NCBI GenBank assembly: GCA_963971225.1
Contig: OZ020267.1
Span: 84,433,648 to 84,497,647 of the forward strand
Length of the DNA: 64,000 nucleotides
Direction: 5' to 3'
Origin: Melieria omissa
Lineage: Eukaryota > Arthropoda > Insecta > Diptera > Ulidiidae
This document shows positions 37,181-50,500 of the stretch, piece after piece. Below the pieces are notes generated by a model. It was not told where the DNA came from. It did no database searches and worked only from the letters and a program-made list of their open reading frames with translations. Each line of letters begins with the position of its first letter. Within the stretch, counting starts at the first letter, position 1. Both the position numbers and the translations under genes were made by a program.

Positions 37181-38752
37181 TTTCGATCATGCTGGCGGTG
37201 GGATATTTTTTTATTTACCAAATTGGTGAATTTTAAGGGATCAGTTATTAATATGCACTTATGCATTTGGTGTTGACAAGCATTTTAGTGGTTGCACCCA
37301 AGTAGCAATTTTTTCAAAGTCACCGTTCCAAATCGATTTGCTTTCGAACCTTGGGGTACAGAAGGATGATTGATACCATACGAGTCTAGCTAAATAATAA
37401 GGCATACTATTATTAAAATCCGTTAACGGGTCGAGATTTAACAGCCATAATTTCGATCATGCTGCCGGTGGGATATTTTTTTTATTTACCAAATTGGTGA
37501 AAGGTGGTCACTCTGGCTTAATTTTGACGCCATTTTGATTAAAGTGATTGTGCGTACTTAGGTTCCACAAGCATTTGATTGGTTATATAGATCAGAGGTG
37601 CATTCTTTCAATCAGTAGTTGTTGTGACAGCAACGAAGCAACACGTGTGGGGGCTGCGCGGATTTTTGTTTTGTTGCCTCAAGAAATTGTATGTATGAAA
37701 AAAAATTAGATGCTTTTGTTGTTGTAGTTTTTGTTTTGGCGATTGGTTGGCCTTTCGGCAATGACAAATGGGAACATTATATTTTTTTCACTTATAATTT
37801 TAAGGGTCAAGCGAAATGCACAATGTGCTTTCAACTAATTCAATTAATTAAATAATTTGTTTGCATTTTTTTGGTCAACTTTACATGTATTGGTTTTTGC
37901 TTTTCCATAAGAAGATTTTGGGCACTCCTGATATAGATGTATCATGTGGTCGATATCACTTTTCCACAACGAAATTCTCCTGCATTATCTGAGATAGCGA
38001 GAAGATTGACCCCATTTATGAAAGCTCAAAACTCCAGCTAGGTTTTAAGGTTATTAGTTTTTCTATAAACCTAGAATCATCATATTTCACAAGCATTTTA
38101 TCGATTTTGCAGTAGGCAGCCATTTAATGTCACCCTTGCGCATCGATCTGTTCATGATTGCCGAATAGCAATTAAATTATTGATTTAATTTGATAAAGCT
38201 GCATTCTCTAGCTACATTTTAAGGGGTTTTTTATTAACGTAACCCATACCGTTTGGAATCTATAAGCACTTTAGTGGTGAGTGTGTATTTTGTAATAGGC
38301 AGTTTTTCAATGTTATCCTTGCGCATCGATATGCTCATTATTCCTGAAGGATAATGAAAAGTTAGGGACCAATATAGAAAGCATAAGACTCTGGCTAAAT
38401 TTTAAGGGGTCAATTATTAATGTGCACTTATGCATTTGGTGTTGACAAGCATTTTAGTGGTGGCACCCAAGTAGCAATTTTTTCAAAGTCACCGTTCCAA
38501 ATCGATTTGCTTTCGAACCTTGGGGTATAGAAGGATGATTGATACCATTATAGAAAGCATACGAGTCTAGCTAAATAATAAGGCATAATATTATAAAAAT
38601 CCGTTAACGGGTCGAGATTTAACAGCCATAATTTCGATCATGCTGCCGGTGGGATATTTTTTTATTTAACAAATTCGTGAAAGGTGGTCACTCTGGCTTA
38701 ATTTTGACGCCATTTTGATTAAAGTGATTGTGCGTACTTAGGTTCCACAAGC

Positions 38753-41700
38753 ATTTGATTGGTTATATAGATCAGAGGTGCATTCTTTCAATCAGTCGTT
38801 GTTGTGACAGCAACGAAGCAACACGTGTGGGGGCTGCGCGGATTTTTGTTTTGTTGCCTCAAGAAATTCTATGTATGAAAAAAAATTAGATGCTTTTGTT
38901 GTTGTGGTTTTTGTTTTGGCGATTGGTTGGCCTTTCGGCAATGACAAATGGGAACATTATATTTTTTTCACTTATAATTTTAAGGGTCAAGCGAAATGCA
39001 CAATGTGCTTTCAACTAATTCAATTAATTAAATAATTTGTTTGCATTTTTGGGGCAACTTTAAATGTATTGGTTTTTGCTTTTCCATAAGAAGACTTTGG
39101 GCACCCCTGATATAGATGTATCATGTGGTCGATACCACTTTTCCACAACGAAATTCTCCTGCATTATTTGAGATAGCGAGAAGATTGACCCCATTTATGA
39201 AAGCTCAAAACTCCAGCTAGGTTTTAAGGTTATTATTTTTTCTATAAACCAGAATCATCATATTTTACAAGAATTTTATCGATTTTGCAGTAGGCAGCCA
39301 TTTAATGTCACTCTTGCGCATCGATTTGTTCATGATTGCCGCATAGTAATGAAATTATTGATTTAATTTGATAAAGCTGCAATCTCTAGCTACATTTTAA
39401 GGGGTTTTTTTTATTAACGTAACCCATACCGTTTGGAATCTATAAGCACTTTAGTGGTGAGTGTGTATTTTGTAATAATTATTATTATGATTGTGCGTAC
39501 TTAGGTTCCACAAGCATTTGATTGGTTATGTAGATCAGAGGTGCATTCTTTCAATCAGTCGTTGTTGTGACAGCAACGAAGCAACACGTGTGGGGGCTGC
39601 GCGGATTTTTTTTTTGTTGCCTCAAGAAATTCTATGTATGAAAAAAAATTAGATGCTTTTGTTTTTGTAGTTTTTGTTTTGGCGATTGGTTGGCCTTTCG
39701 GCAATGGCAAATGGGAACATTATATTTTTTTCACTTATAATTTTAAGGGTCAAGCGAAATGCACAATGTGCTTTCAACTAATTCAATTAATTAAATAATT
39801 TGTTTGCATTTTTTTGGTCAACTTTACATGTATTGGTTTTTGCTTTTCCATAAGAAGATTTTTGGCACCCCTGATATAGATGTATCATGTGGTCGATATC
39901 ACTTTTCCACAACGAAATTCTCCTGCATTATCTGAGATAGCGAGAAGATTGACCCCATTTATGAAAACTCAAAACTCCAGCTAGGTTTTAAGGTTATTAT
40001 TTTTTCTATAAACCTAGAATCATCATATTTTACAAGCATTTTATCGATTTTGCAGTAGGCAGCCATTTAATGTCACTCTTGCGCATCGATCTGTTCATGA
40101 TTGCCGAATAGTAATCAAATTATTGATTTAATTTGATAAAGCTGCAAACTCTAGCTACATTTTAAGGGGTTTTTTTATTAACGTAACCCATACCGTTTGG
40201 AATCTATAAGCACTTTAGTGGTGAGTGTGTATTTTGTAATAGGCAGTTTTTCAATGTTATCCTTGCGCATCGATATGCTCATTATTCCTGAAGGATAATG
40301 AAAAGTTAGGGACCAATATAGAAAGCATAAGACTCTGGCTAAATTTTAAGCGGTCAATTATTAATATGCACTTATGCATTTGGTGTTGACAAGCATTTTA
40401 GTGGTTGCACCCAAGTAGCAATTTTTTCAAAGTCACCGTTCCAAATCGATTTGCTTTCGAACCTTGGGGTATAGAAGGATGATTGATACCATTATAGAAA
40501 GCATACGAGTCTAGCTAAATAATAAGGCATAATATTATTAAAATCCGTTAACGGGTCGAGATTTAACAGCCATAATTTCGATCATGCTGCCGGTGGGATA
40601 TTTTTGTATTTACCAAATTGGTGAAAGGTGGTCACTCTGGCTTAATTTTGACGCCATTTTGATTAAAGTGATTGTGCGTACTTAGGTTCCACAAGCATTT
40701 GATTGGTTATATAGATCAGAGGTGCATTCTTTCAATCAGTCGTTGTTGTGACAGCAACGAAGCAACACGTGTGGGGGCTGCGCGGATTTTTGTTTTGTTG
40801 CCTCAAGAAATTCTATGTATGAAAAAAAATTAGATGCTTTTGTTGTTGTGGTTTTTGTTTTGGCGATTGGTTGGCCTATCGGCAATGACAAATGGGAACA
40901 TTATATTTTTTTCACTTATAATTTTAAGGGTCAAGCGAAATGCACAATGTGCTTTCAACTAATTCAATTAATTAAATAATTTGTTTGCATTTTTGGGGCA
41001 ACTTTAAATGTATTGGTTTTTGCTTTTCCATAAGAAGACTTTGGGCACCCCTGATATAGATGTATCATGTGGTCGATACCACTTTCCACAACGAAATTCT
41101 CCTGCATTATTTGAGATAGCGAGAAGATTGACCCCATTTATGAAAGCTCAAAACTCCAGCTAGGTTTTAAGGTTATTATTTTTTCTATAAACCTAGAATC
41201 ATCATATTTTACAAGCATTTTATCGATTTTGCAGTAGGCAGCCATTTAATGTCACTCTTGCGCATCGATCTGTTCATGATTGCCGAATAGTAATCAAATT
41301 ATTGATTTAATTTGATAAAGCTGCAATCTCTAGCTACATTTTAAGGGGTTTTTTATTAACGTAACCCATACCGTTTGGAATCTATAAGCACTTTAGTGGT
41401 CAGTGTGTATTTTGTAATAATTATTATTATGATTGTGCGTACTTAGGTTCCACAAGCATTTGATTGGTTATATAGATCAGAGGTGCATTCTTTCAATCAT
41501 TCGTTGTTGTGACTGCAACGAAGCAACACGTGTGGGGGCTGCGCGGATTTTTGTTTTGTTGCCTCAAGAAATTCTATGTATGAAAAAAAATTAGATGCTT
41601 TTGTTTTTGTAGTTTTTGTTTTGGCGATTGGTTGGCCTTTCGGCAATGACAAATGGGAACATAATATTTTTTTCACTTATAATTTTAAGGGTCAAGCGAA

Positions 41701-42639
41701 ATGCACAATGTGCTTTCAACTAATTCAATTAATTAAATAATTTGTTTGCACTTTTTTGGTCAACTTTACATGTATTGGTTTTTGCTTTTCCATAAGAAGA
41801 TTTTTGGCACCCCTGATATAGATGTATCATGTGGTCGATATCACTTTTCCACAACGAAATTCTCCTGCATTATCTGAGATAGCGAGAAGATTGACCCCAT
41901 TTATGAAAACTCAAAACTCCAGCTAGGTTTTAAGGTTATTATTTTTTCTATAAACCTAGAATCATCATATTTTACAAGCATTTTATCGATTTTGCAGTAG
42001 GCAGCCATTTAATGTCACTCTTGCGCATCGATCTGTTCATGATTGCCTAATAGTAATCAAATTATTGATTTAATTTGATAAAGCTGCAATCTCTAGCTAC
42101 ATTTTAAGGGGTTTTTTTATTAACGTAACCCATACCGTTTGGAATCTATAAGCACTTTAGTGGTGAGTGTGTATTTTGTAATAGGCAGTTTTTCAATGTT
42201 ATCCTTGCGCATCGATATGCTCATTATTCCTGAAGGATAATGAAAAGTTAGGGACCAATATAGAAAGCATAAGACTCTGGCAAAATTTTAAGGGGTCACT
42301 TATTAATATGTACTTATGCATTTGGTGTTGACAAGCATTTTAGTGGTTGCACCCAAGTAGCAATTTTTTCAAAGTCACCGTTCCAAATCGATTTGCTTTC
42401 GAACCTTGGGGTATAGAAGGATGATTGATACCATTATAGAAAGCATACGAGTCTAGCTAAATAATAAGGCATAATATTATTAAAATCCGTTAACGGGTCT
42501 AGATTTAACAGCCATAATTTCGATCATGCTGCCGGTGGGATATTTTTTTTATTTACCAAATTGGTGAAAGGTGGTCACTCTGGCTTAATTTTGACGCCAT
42601 TTTGATTAAAGTGATTGTGCGTACTTAGGTTCCACAAGC
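38753..42639. repeat. 1.94-kb higher-order repeat (full plus truncated monomer), two copies
   Basis: Copies 38753-40696 and 40697-42639, each one full monomer of about 1180 bp plus one truncated monomer of about 762 bp. Shared variants include gttgtggtttttg, ggggcaactttaaatg, cgataccac and, at 39471 and 41413, the junction tgtaataattattattatga. Further instances of that junction are at 45751 and 55241. Confidence 0.85.
39465..39495. repeat. Recurrent truncation junction (also 41413, 45751, 55241)
   Basis: Second-subrepeat text ending ttttgtaata is followed by attattattatg and then by fifth-subrepeat text (attgtgcgtacttagg). About 420 bp of the monomer is missing and a short ATT run is added. 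The same breakpoint occurs four times, so the truncated monomer arose once and was then copied. Confidence 0.88.
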
Positions 42640-45600
42640 ATTTGATTGGTTATATAGATCAGAGGTGCATTCTTTCAATCAGTCGTTGTTGTGACAGCAA
42701 CGAAGCAACACGTGTGGGGGCTGCGCGGATTTTTGTTTTGTTGCCTCAAGAAATTCTATGTATGAAAAAAAATTAGATGCTTTTGTTGTTGTAGTTTTTG
42801 TTTTGGCGATTGGTTGGCCTTTCGGCAATGACAAATGGGAACATTATATTTTTTTCACTTATAATTTTAAGGGTCAAGCGAAATGCACAATGTGCTTCCA
42901 ACTAATTCAATTAATTAAATAATTTGTTTGCATTTTTGGGGCAACTTTAAATGTATTGGTTTTTGCTTTTCCATAAGAAGACTTTGGGCACCCCTGATAT
43001 AGATGTATCATGTGGTCGATATCACTTTTCCACAACGAAATTCTCCTGCTTTATTTGAGATAGCGAGAAGATTGACCCCATTTATGAAAGCTCAAATCTC
43101 CAGCTAGGTTTTAAGGTTATTATTTTTTCCATAAACCTAGAATCATCATATTTTACAAGCATTTTATCGATTTTGCAGTAGGCAGCCATTTAATGTCACT
43201 CTTGCGCATCGATCTGTTCATGATTGCCTAATAGTAATGAAATTATTGATTTAATTTGATAAAGCTGCAATCTCTAGCTACATTTTAAGGGGTTTTTTAT
43301 TAACGTAACCCATACCGTTTGGAATCTATAAGCACTTTAGTGGTGAGTGTGTATTTTGTAATAGGCAGTTTTTCAATGTTATCCTTGCGCATCGATATGC
43401 TCATTATTTCTGACGGATAATGAAAAGGTAGGGACCAATATAGAAAGCATAAGACTCTGGCTAAATTTTAAGGGGTCAATTATTAATATGCACTTATGCA
43501 TTTGGTGTTGACAAGCATTTTAGTGGTTGCACCCAAGTAGCAATTTTTTCAAAGTCACCGTTCCAAATCGATTTGCTTTCGAACCTTGGGGTATAGAAGG
43601 ATGATTGATACCATTATAGAAAGCATACGAGTCTAGCTAAATAATAAGGCATAATATTATTAAAATCCGTTAACGGGTCGAGATTTAACAGCCATAATTT
43701 CGATCATGCTGGCGGTGGGATATTTTTTTTATTTACCAAATTGGTGAAAGGTCACTCTGGCTTAATTTTGACGCCATTTTGATTAAATTGATTGTGCGTA
43801 CTTAGGTTCCACAAGCATTTGATTGGTTATGTAGATCAGAGGTGCATTCTTTCAATCAGTCGTTGTTGTGACAGCAACGAAGCAACACGTGTGGGGGCTG
43901 CGCGGATTTTTGTTTTGTTGCCTCAACAAATTGTATGTATGAAAAAAAATTAGATGCTTTTGTATTGTAGTTTTTGTGTGTATGCTTTTTTGTGTTGGCG
44001 ATTGGTTGGCCTTTCGGCAATGACAAATGGGAACATTATATTTTTTTCACTTATAATTTTAAGGGTCAAGCGAAATGCACAATGTGCTTTCAACTAATTC
44101 AATTAATTAAATAATTTGTTTGCATTTTTTTTGGGCAACTTTACATGTATTGGTTTTTGCTTTTCCATAAGAAGATTTTTGGCACCCCTGATATAGATGT
44201 ATCATGTGGTCGATATCACTTTTCCACAACGAAATTCTCCTGCATTATCTGAGATAGCGAGAAGATTGACCCCATTTATGAAAACTCAAAACTCCAGCTA
44301 GGTTTTAAGGTTATTATTTTTTCTATAAACCTAGAATCATCATATTTTACAAGCATTTTATCGATTTTGCAGTAGGCAGCCATTTAATGTCACTCTTGCG
44401 CATCGATCTGTTCATGATTGCCTAATAGTAATCAAATTATTGATTTAATTTGATAAAGCTGCAATCTCTAGCTACATTTTAAGGGGTTTTTTTATTAACG
44501 TAACCCATACCGTTTGGAATCTATAAGCACTTTAGTGGTGAGTGTGTATTTTGTAATAGGCAGTTTTTCAATGTTATCCTTGCGCATCGATATGCTCATT
44601 ATTCCTGAAGGATAATGAAAAGTTAGGGACCAATATAGAAAGCATAAGACTCTGGCAAAATTTTAAGGGGTCACTTATTAATATGTACTTATGCATTTGG
44701 TGTTGACAAGCATTTTAGTGGTTGCACCCAAGTAGCAATTTTTTCAAAGTCACCGTTCCAAATCGATTTGCTTTCGAACCTTGGGGTATAGAAGGATGAT
44801 TGATACCATTATAGAAAGCATACGAGTCTAGCTAAATAATAAGGCATAATATTATTAAAATCCGTTAACGGGTCTAGATTTAACAGCCATAATTTCGATC
44901 ATGCTGCCGGTGGGATATTTTTTTTATTTACCAAATTGGTGAAAGGTGGTCACTCTGGCTTAATTTGGACGCCATTTTGATTAAAGTGATTGTGCATACT
45001 TAGGTTCCACAAGCATTTGATTGGTTATATAGATCAGAGGTGCATTCTTTCAATCAGTCGTTGTTGTGACAGCAACGAAGCAACACGTGTGGGGGCTGCG
45101 CGGATTTTTGTTTTGTTGCCTCAAGAAATTCTATGTATGAAAAAAAATTAGATGCTTTTGTTGTTGTGGTTTTTGTTTTGGCGATTGGTTGGCCTTTCGG
45201 CAATGACAAATGGGAACATTATATTTTTTTCACTTATAATTTTAAGGGTCAAGCGAAATGCACAATGTGCTTTCAACTAATTCAATTAATTATTTAATTA
45301 TTTATTATTATTTAATTTGTTTGCATTTTTTTGGGCAACTTTAAATGTATTGGTTTTTGCTTTTCCATAAGAAGACTTTGGGCACCCCTGATATAGATGT
45401 ATCATGTGGTCGATATCACTTTTCCACAACGAAATTCTCCTGCATTATCTGAGATAGCGAGAAGATTGACCCCATTTATGAAAGCTCAAAACTCCAGCTA
45501 GGTTTTAGGGTTATTATTTTTTCTATAAACATAGAATCATCATATTTTACAAGCATTTTTTCGATTTTGCAGTAGGCAGCCATTTAATGTCACTTTTGCG

Positions 45601-47589
45601 CATCGATCTGTTCATGATTGCCGAATAGTAATGAAATTATTGATTTAATTTGATAAAGCTGCAATCTCTAGCTACATTTTAAGGGGTTTTTTATTAACGT
45701 AACCCATACCGTTTGGAATCTATAAGCACTTTAGTGGTGAGTGTGTATTTTGTAATAATTATTATTATGATTGTGCGTACTTAGGTTCCACAAGCATTTG
45801 ATTGGTTATATAGATCAGAGGTGCATTCTTTCAATCCGTCGTTGTTGTGACAGCAACGAAGCAACACGTGTGGGGGCTGCGCGGATTTTTGTTTTGTTGC
45901 CTCAAGAAATTCTATGTATGAAAAAAAATTAGATGCTTTTGTTTTTGTAGTTTTTGTTTTGGCGATTGGTTGGCCTTTCGGCAATGACAAATGGGAACAT
46001 TATATTTTTTTCACTTATAATTTTAAGGGTCAAGCGAAATGCACAATGTGCTTTCAACTAATTCAATTAATTAAATAATTTGTTTGCATTTTTTTGGTCA
46101 ACTTTACATGTATTGGTTTTTGGTTTTCCATAAGAAGATTTTTGGCACCCCTGATATAGATGTATCATGTGGTCGATATCACTTTTCCACAACGAAATTC
46201 TCCTGCATTATCTGAGATAGCGAGAAGATTGACCCCATTTATGAAAACTCAAAACTCCAGCTAGGTTTTAAGGTTATTATTTTTTCTATAAACCTAGAAT
46301 CATCATATTTTACAAGCATTTTATCGATTTTGCAGTAGGCAGCCATTTAATGTCACTCTTGCGCATCGATTTGTTCATGATTGCCTAATAGTAATGAAAT
46401 TATTGATTTAATTTGATAAAGCTGCAATCTCTAGCTACATTTTAAGGGGTTTTTTTATTAACGTAACCCATACCGTTTGGAATCTATAAGCACTTTAGTG
46501 GTGAGTGTGTATTTTGTAATAGGCAGTTTTTCAATGTTATCCTTGCGCATCGATATGCTCATTATTCCTGAAGGATAATGAAAAGTTAGGGACCAACATA
46601 GAAAGCATAAGACTCTGGCAAAATTTTAAGGGGTCACTTATTAATATGCACTTATGCATTTGGTGTTAACAAGCATTTTAGTGGTTGCACCCAAGTAGCA
46701 ATTTTTTCAAAGTCACCGTTCCAAATCGATTTGCTTTCGAACCTTGGGGTATAGAAGGATGATTGATACCATTATAGAAAGCATACGAGTCTAGCTAAAT
46801 AATAAGGCATAATATTATTAAAATCCGTTAACGGGTCGAGATTTAACAGCCATAATTTCGATCATGCTGCCGGTGGGATATTTTTTTTATTTACCAAATT
46901 GGTGAAAGGTGGTCACTCTGGCTTAATTTTGACGCCATTTTGATTAAAGTGATTGTGCGTACTTAGGTTCCACAAGCATTTGATTGGTTATATAGATCAG
47001 AGGTGCATTCTTTCAATCAGTCGTTGTTGTGACAGCAACGAAGCAACACGTGTGGGGGCTGCGCCGATTTTTGTTTTGTTGCCTCAAGAAATTGTATGTA
47101 TGAAAAAAAATTAGATGCTTTTGTTGTTGTAGTTTTTGTTTTGGCGATTGGTTGGCCTTTCGGCAATGACAAATGGGAACATTATATTTTTTTCACTTAT
47201 AATTTTAAGGGTCAAGCGAAATGCACAATGTGCTTTCAACTAATTCAATTAATTAAATAATTTGTTTGCATTTTTGGGCAACTTTACATGTATTGGTTTT
47301 TGCTTTTCCATAAGAAGACTTTGGGCACCCCTGATATAGATGTATCATGTGGTCGATATCACTTTTCCACAACGAAATTCTCCTGCATTATGAGATAGCG
47401 AGAAGATTGACCCCATTTATGAAAGCTCGAAACTCCAGCTAGGTTTTAAGGTTATTATTTTTTCCATAAACCTAGAATCGTCATATTTTACAAGCATTTT
47501 ATCGATTTTGCAGTAGGCAGCCATTTAATGTCACTCTTGCGCATCGATCTGTTCATAATTGCCTAATAGTAATCAAATTATTGATTTAA

Positions 47590-50500
47590 TTTGATAAAGA
47601 TGCAATCTCTAGCTACATTTTAAGGGGTTTTTTATTAACGTAACCCATACCGTTTGGAATCTATAAGCACTTTAGTGGTGAGTGTGTATTTTGTAATAGG
47701 CGGTTTTTCAATGTTATCCTTGCGCATCGATATGCTCATTATTCCTGACGGATAATGAAAAGTTAGCGACCAGTATAGAAAGCATAAGACTCTGGCTAAA
47801 TTTTAAGGGGTCAATTATTAATATGCACTTATGTATTTGGTGTTGACAAGCATTTTAGTGGTTGCACCCAAGTAGCAATTTTTTCAAAGTCACCGTTCCA
47901 AATCGATTTGCTTTCGAACCTTGGGGTATAGAAGGATGATTGATACCATTATAGAAAGCATACGAGTCTAGCTAAATAATAAGGCATAATATTATTAAAA
48001 TCCGTTAACGGGTCGAGATTTAACAGCCATAATTTCGATCATGCTGGCGGTGGGATATTTTTTTTATTTACCAAATTGGTGAAAGGTGGTCACTCTGGCT
48101 TAATTTTGACGCCATTTTGATTAAAGTGATTGTGCATACTTAGGTTGCACAAGCATTTGATTGGTTATATAGATCAGAGGTGCATTCTTTCAATCCGTCG
48201 TTGTTGTGACAGCAACGAAGCAACACGTGTGGGGGCTGCGCGGATTTTTGTTTTGTTGCCTCAAGAAATTGTATGTATGAAAAAAAATTAGATGCTTTTG
48301 TTGTTGTAGTTTTTGTGTGTATGCTTTTTTGTGTTGGCGATTGGTTGGCCTTTCGGCAATGACAAATGGGAACATTATATGTTTTTCACTTATAATTTGA
48401 AGGGTCAAGCGAAATGCACAATGTGCTTTCAACTAATTCAACTAATTAAATAATTTGTTTGAATTTTTTTTGGGCAACTTTACATGTATTGGTTTTTGCT
48501 TTTCCATAAGAATATTTTGGGCACCCCTATTATAGATGTATCATGTGGTCGATATCACTTTTCCACAACGAAATTCTCCTGCATTATCTGAGATAGCGAG
48601 AAGATTGACCCCATTTATGAAAGCTCGAAACTCCAGCTAGGTTTTAAGGTTATTATTTTTTCTATAAACCTAGAATCATCATATTTTACAAGCATTTTAT
48701 CGATTTTGCAGTAGGCAGCCATTTAATGTCACTTTTGCGCATCGATCTGTTCATGATTGCGGAATAGTAATCAAATTATTGATTTAATTTGATACAGCTG
48801 CAATCTCTAGCTACATTTTAAGGGGTTTTTTATTAACGTAACCCATACCGTTTGGAATCTATAAGCACTTTAGTGGTGAGTGTGTATTTTGTAATAGGCA
48901 GTTTTTCAATGTTATCCTTGCGCATCGATATGCTCATTATTCCTGAAGGATAATGAAAAGGTAGGGACCAATATAGAAAGCATAAGACTCTGGCTAAATT
49001 TTAAGGGGTCAATTATTAATATGCACTTATGCATTTGGTGTTGACAAGCATTTTAGTGGTTGCACCCAAGTAGCAATTTTTTCAAAGTCACCGTTCCAAA
49101 TCGATTTGCTTTCGAACCTTGGGGTATAGAAGGATGATTGATACCATTATAGAAAGCATACGAGTCTAGCTAAATAATAAGGCATAATATTATTAAAATC
49201 CGTTAACGAGTCGAGATTTAAGAGCCATAATTTCGATCATGCTGCCGGTGGGATATTTTTTTTATTTACCAAATTGGTGAAAGTTTGTCACTCTGGCTTA
49301 ATTTTGACGCCATTTTTATTAAAGTGATTGTGCGTACTTAGGTTCCACAAGCATTTGATTGGTTATATAGATCAGAGGTGCATTCTTTCAATCAGTCGTT
49401 GTTGTGACAGCAACGAAGCAACACGTGTGGGGGCTGCGCCGATTTTTGTTTTGTTTCCTCAAGAAATTCTATGTATGAAAAAAAATTAGATGTTTTTGTT
49501 GTTGTAGTTTTTGTGTGTATGCTTTTTTGTGTTGGCGATTGGTTGGCCTTTCGGCAATGACAAATGGGAACATTATATTTTTTTCACTTATAATTTTAAG
49601 GGTCAAGCGAAATGCACAATGTGCTTTCAACTAATTCAATTAATTAAATAATTTGTTTGCATTTTTGGGCAACTTTAAATGTATTGGTTTTTGCTTTTCC
49701 ATAAGAAGACTTTGGGCACCCCTGATATAGATGTATCATGTGGTCGATATCACTTTTCCACAACGAAATTCTCCTGCATTATCTGAGATAGCGAGAAGAT
49801 TGACCCCATTTATGAAAGCTCAAAACTCCAGCTAGGTTTTAAGGTTATTATTTTTTCTATAAACCTAGAATCATCATATTTTACAAGCATTTTATCGATT
49901 TTTTAGTAGGCAGCCATTTAATGTCACTTTTGCGCATCGATCTGTTCATGATTGCGGAATAGTAATCAAATTGGTGATTTAATTTGATAAAGCTGCAATC
50001 TCTAGCTACATTTTAAGGGGTTTTTTATTAATGTAGCCCATACCGTTTGGAATCTATAAGCACTTTAGTGGTGAGCGTGTATTTTGTAATAGGCAGTTTT
50101 TCAATGTTATCCTTGCGCATCGATATGCTCATTATTCCTAAAGGATAATGAAAAGTTAGGGACCAATATAGAAAGCATAAGACTCTGGCTAAATTTTAAG
50201 GGGTCAATTATTAATATGCACTTATGCATTTGGTGTTGACAAGCATTTTAGTGGTTGCACCCAAGTAGCAATTTTTTCAAAGTCACCGTTCCAAATCGAT
50301 TTGCTTTCGAACCTTGGGGTATAGAAGGATGATTGATACCATTATAGAAAGCATACGAGTCTAGCTAAATAATAAGGCATAATATTATTAAAATCCGTTA
50401 ACGGGTCGAGATTTAAGAGCCATAATTTCGATCATGCTGCCGGTGGGATATTTTTTTTATTTACCAAATTGGTGAAAGGTGGTCACTCTGGCTTAATTTT

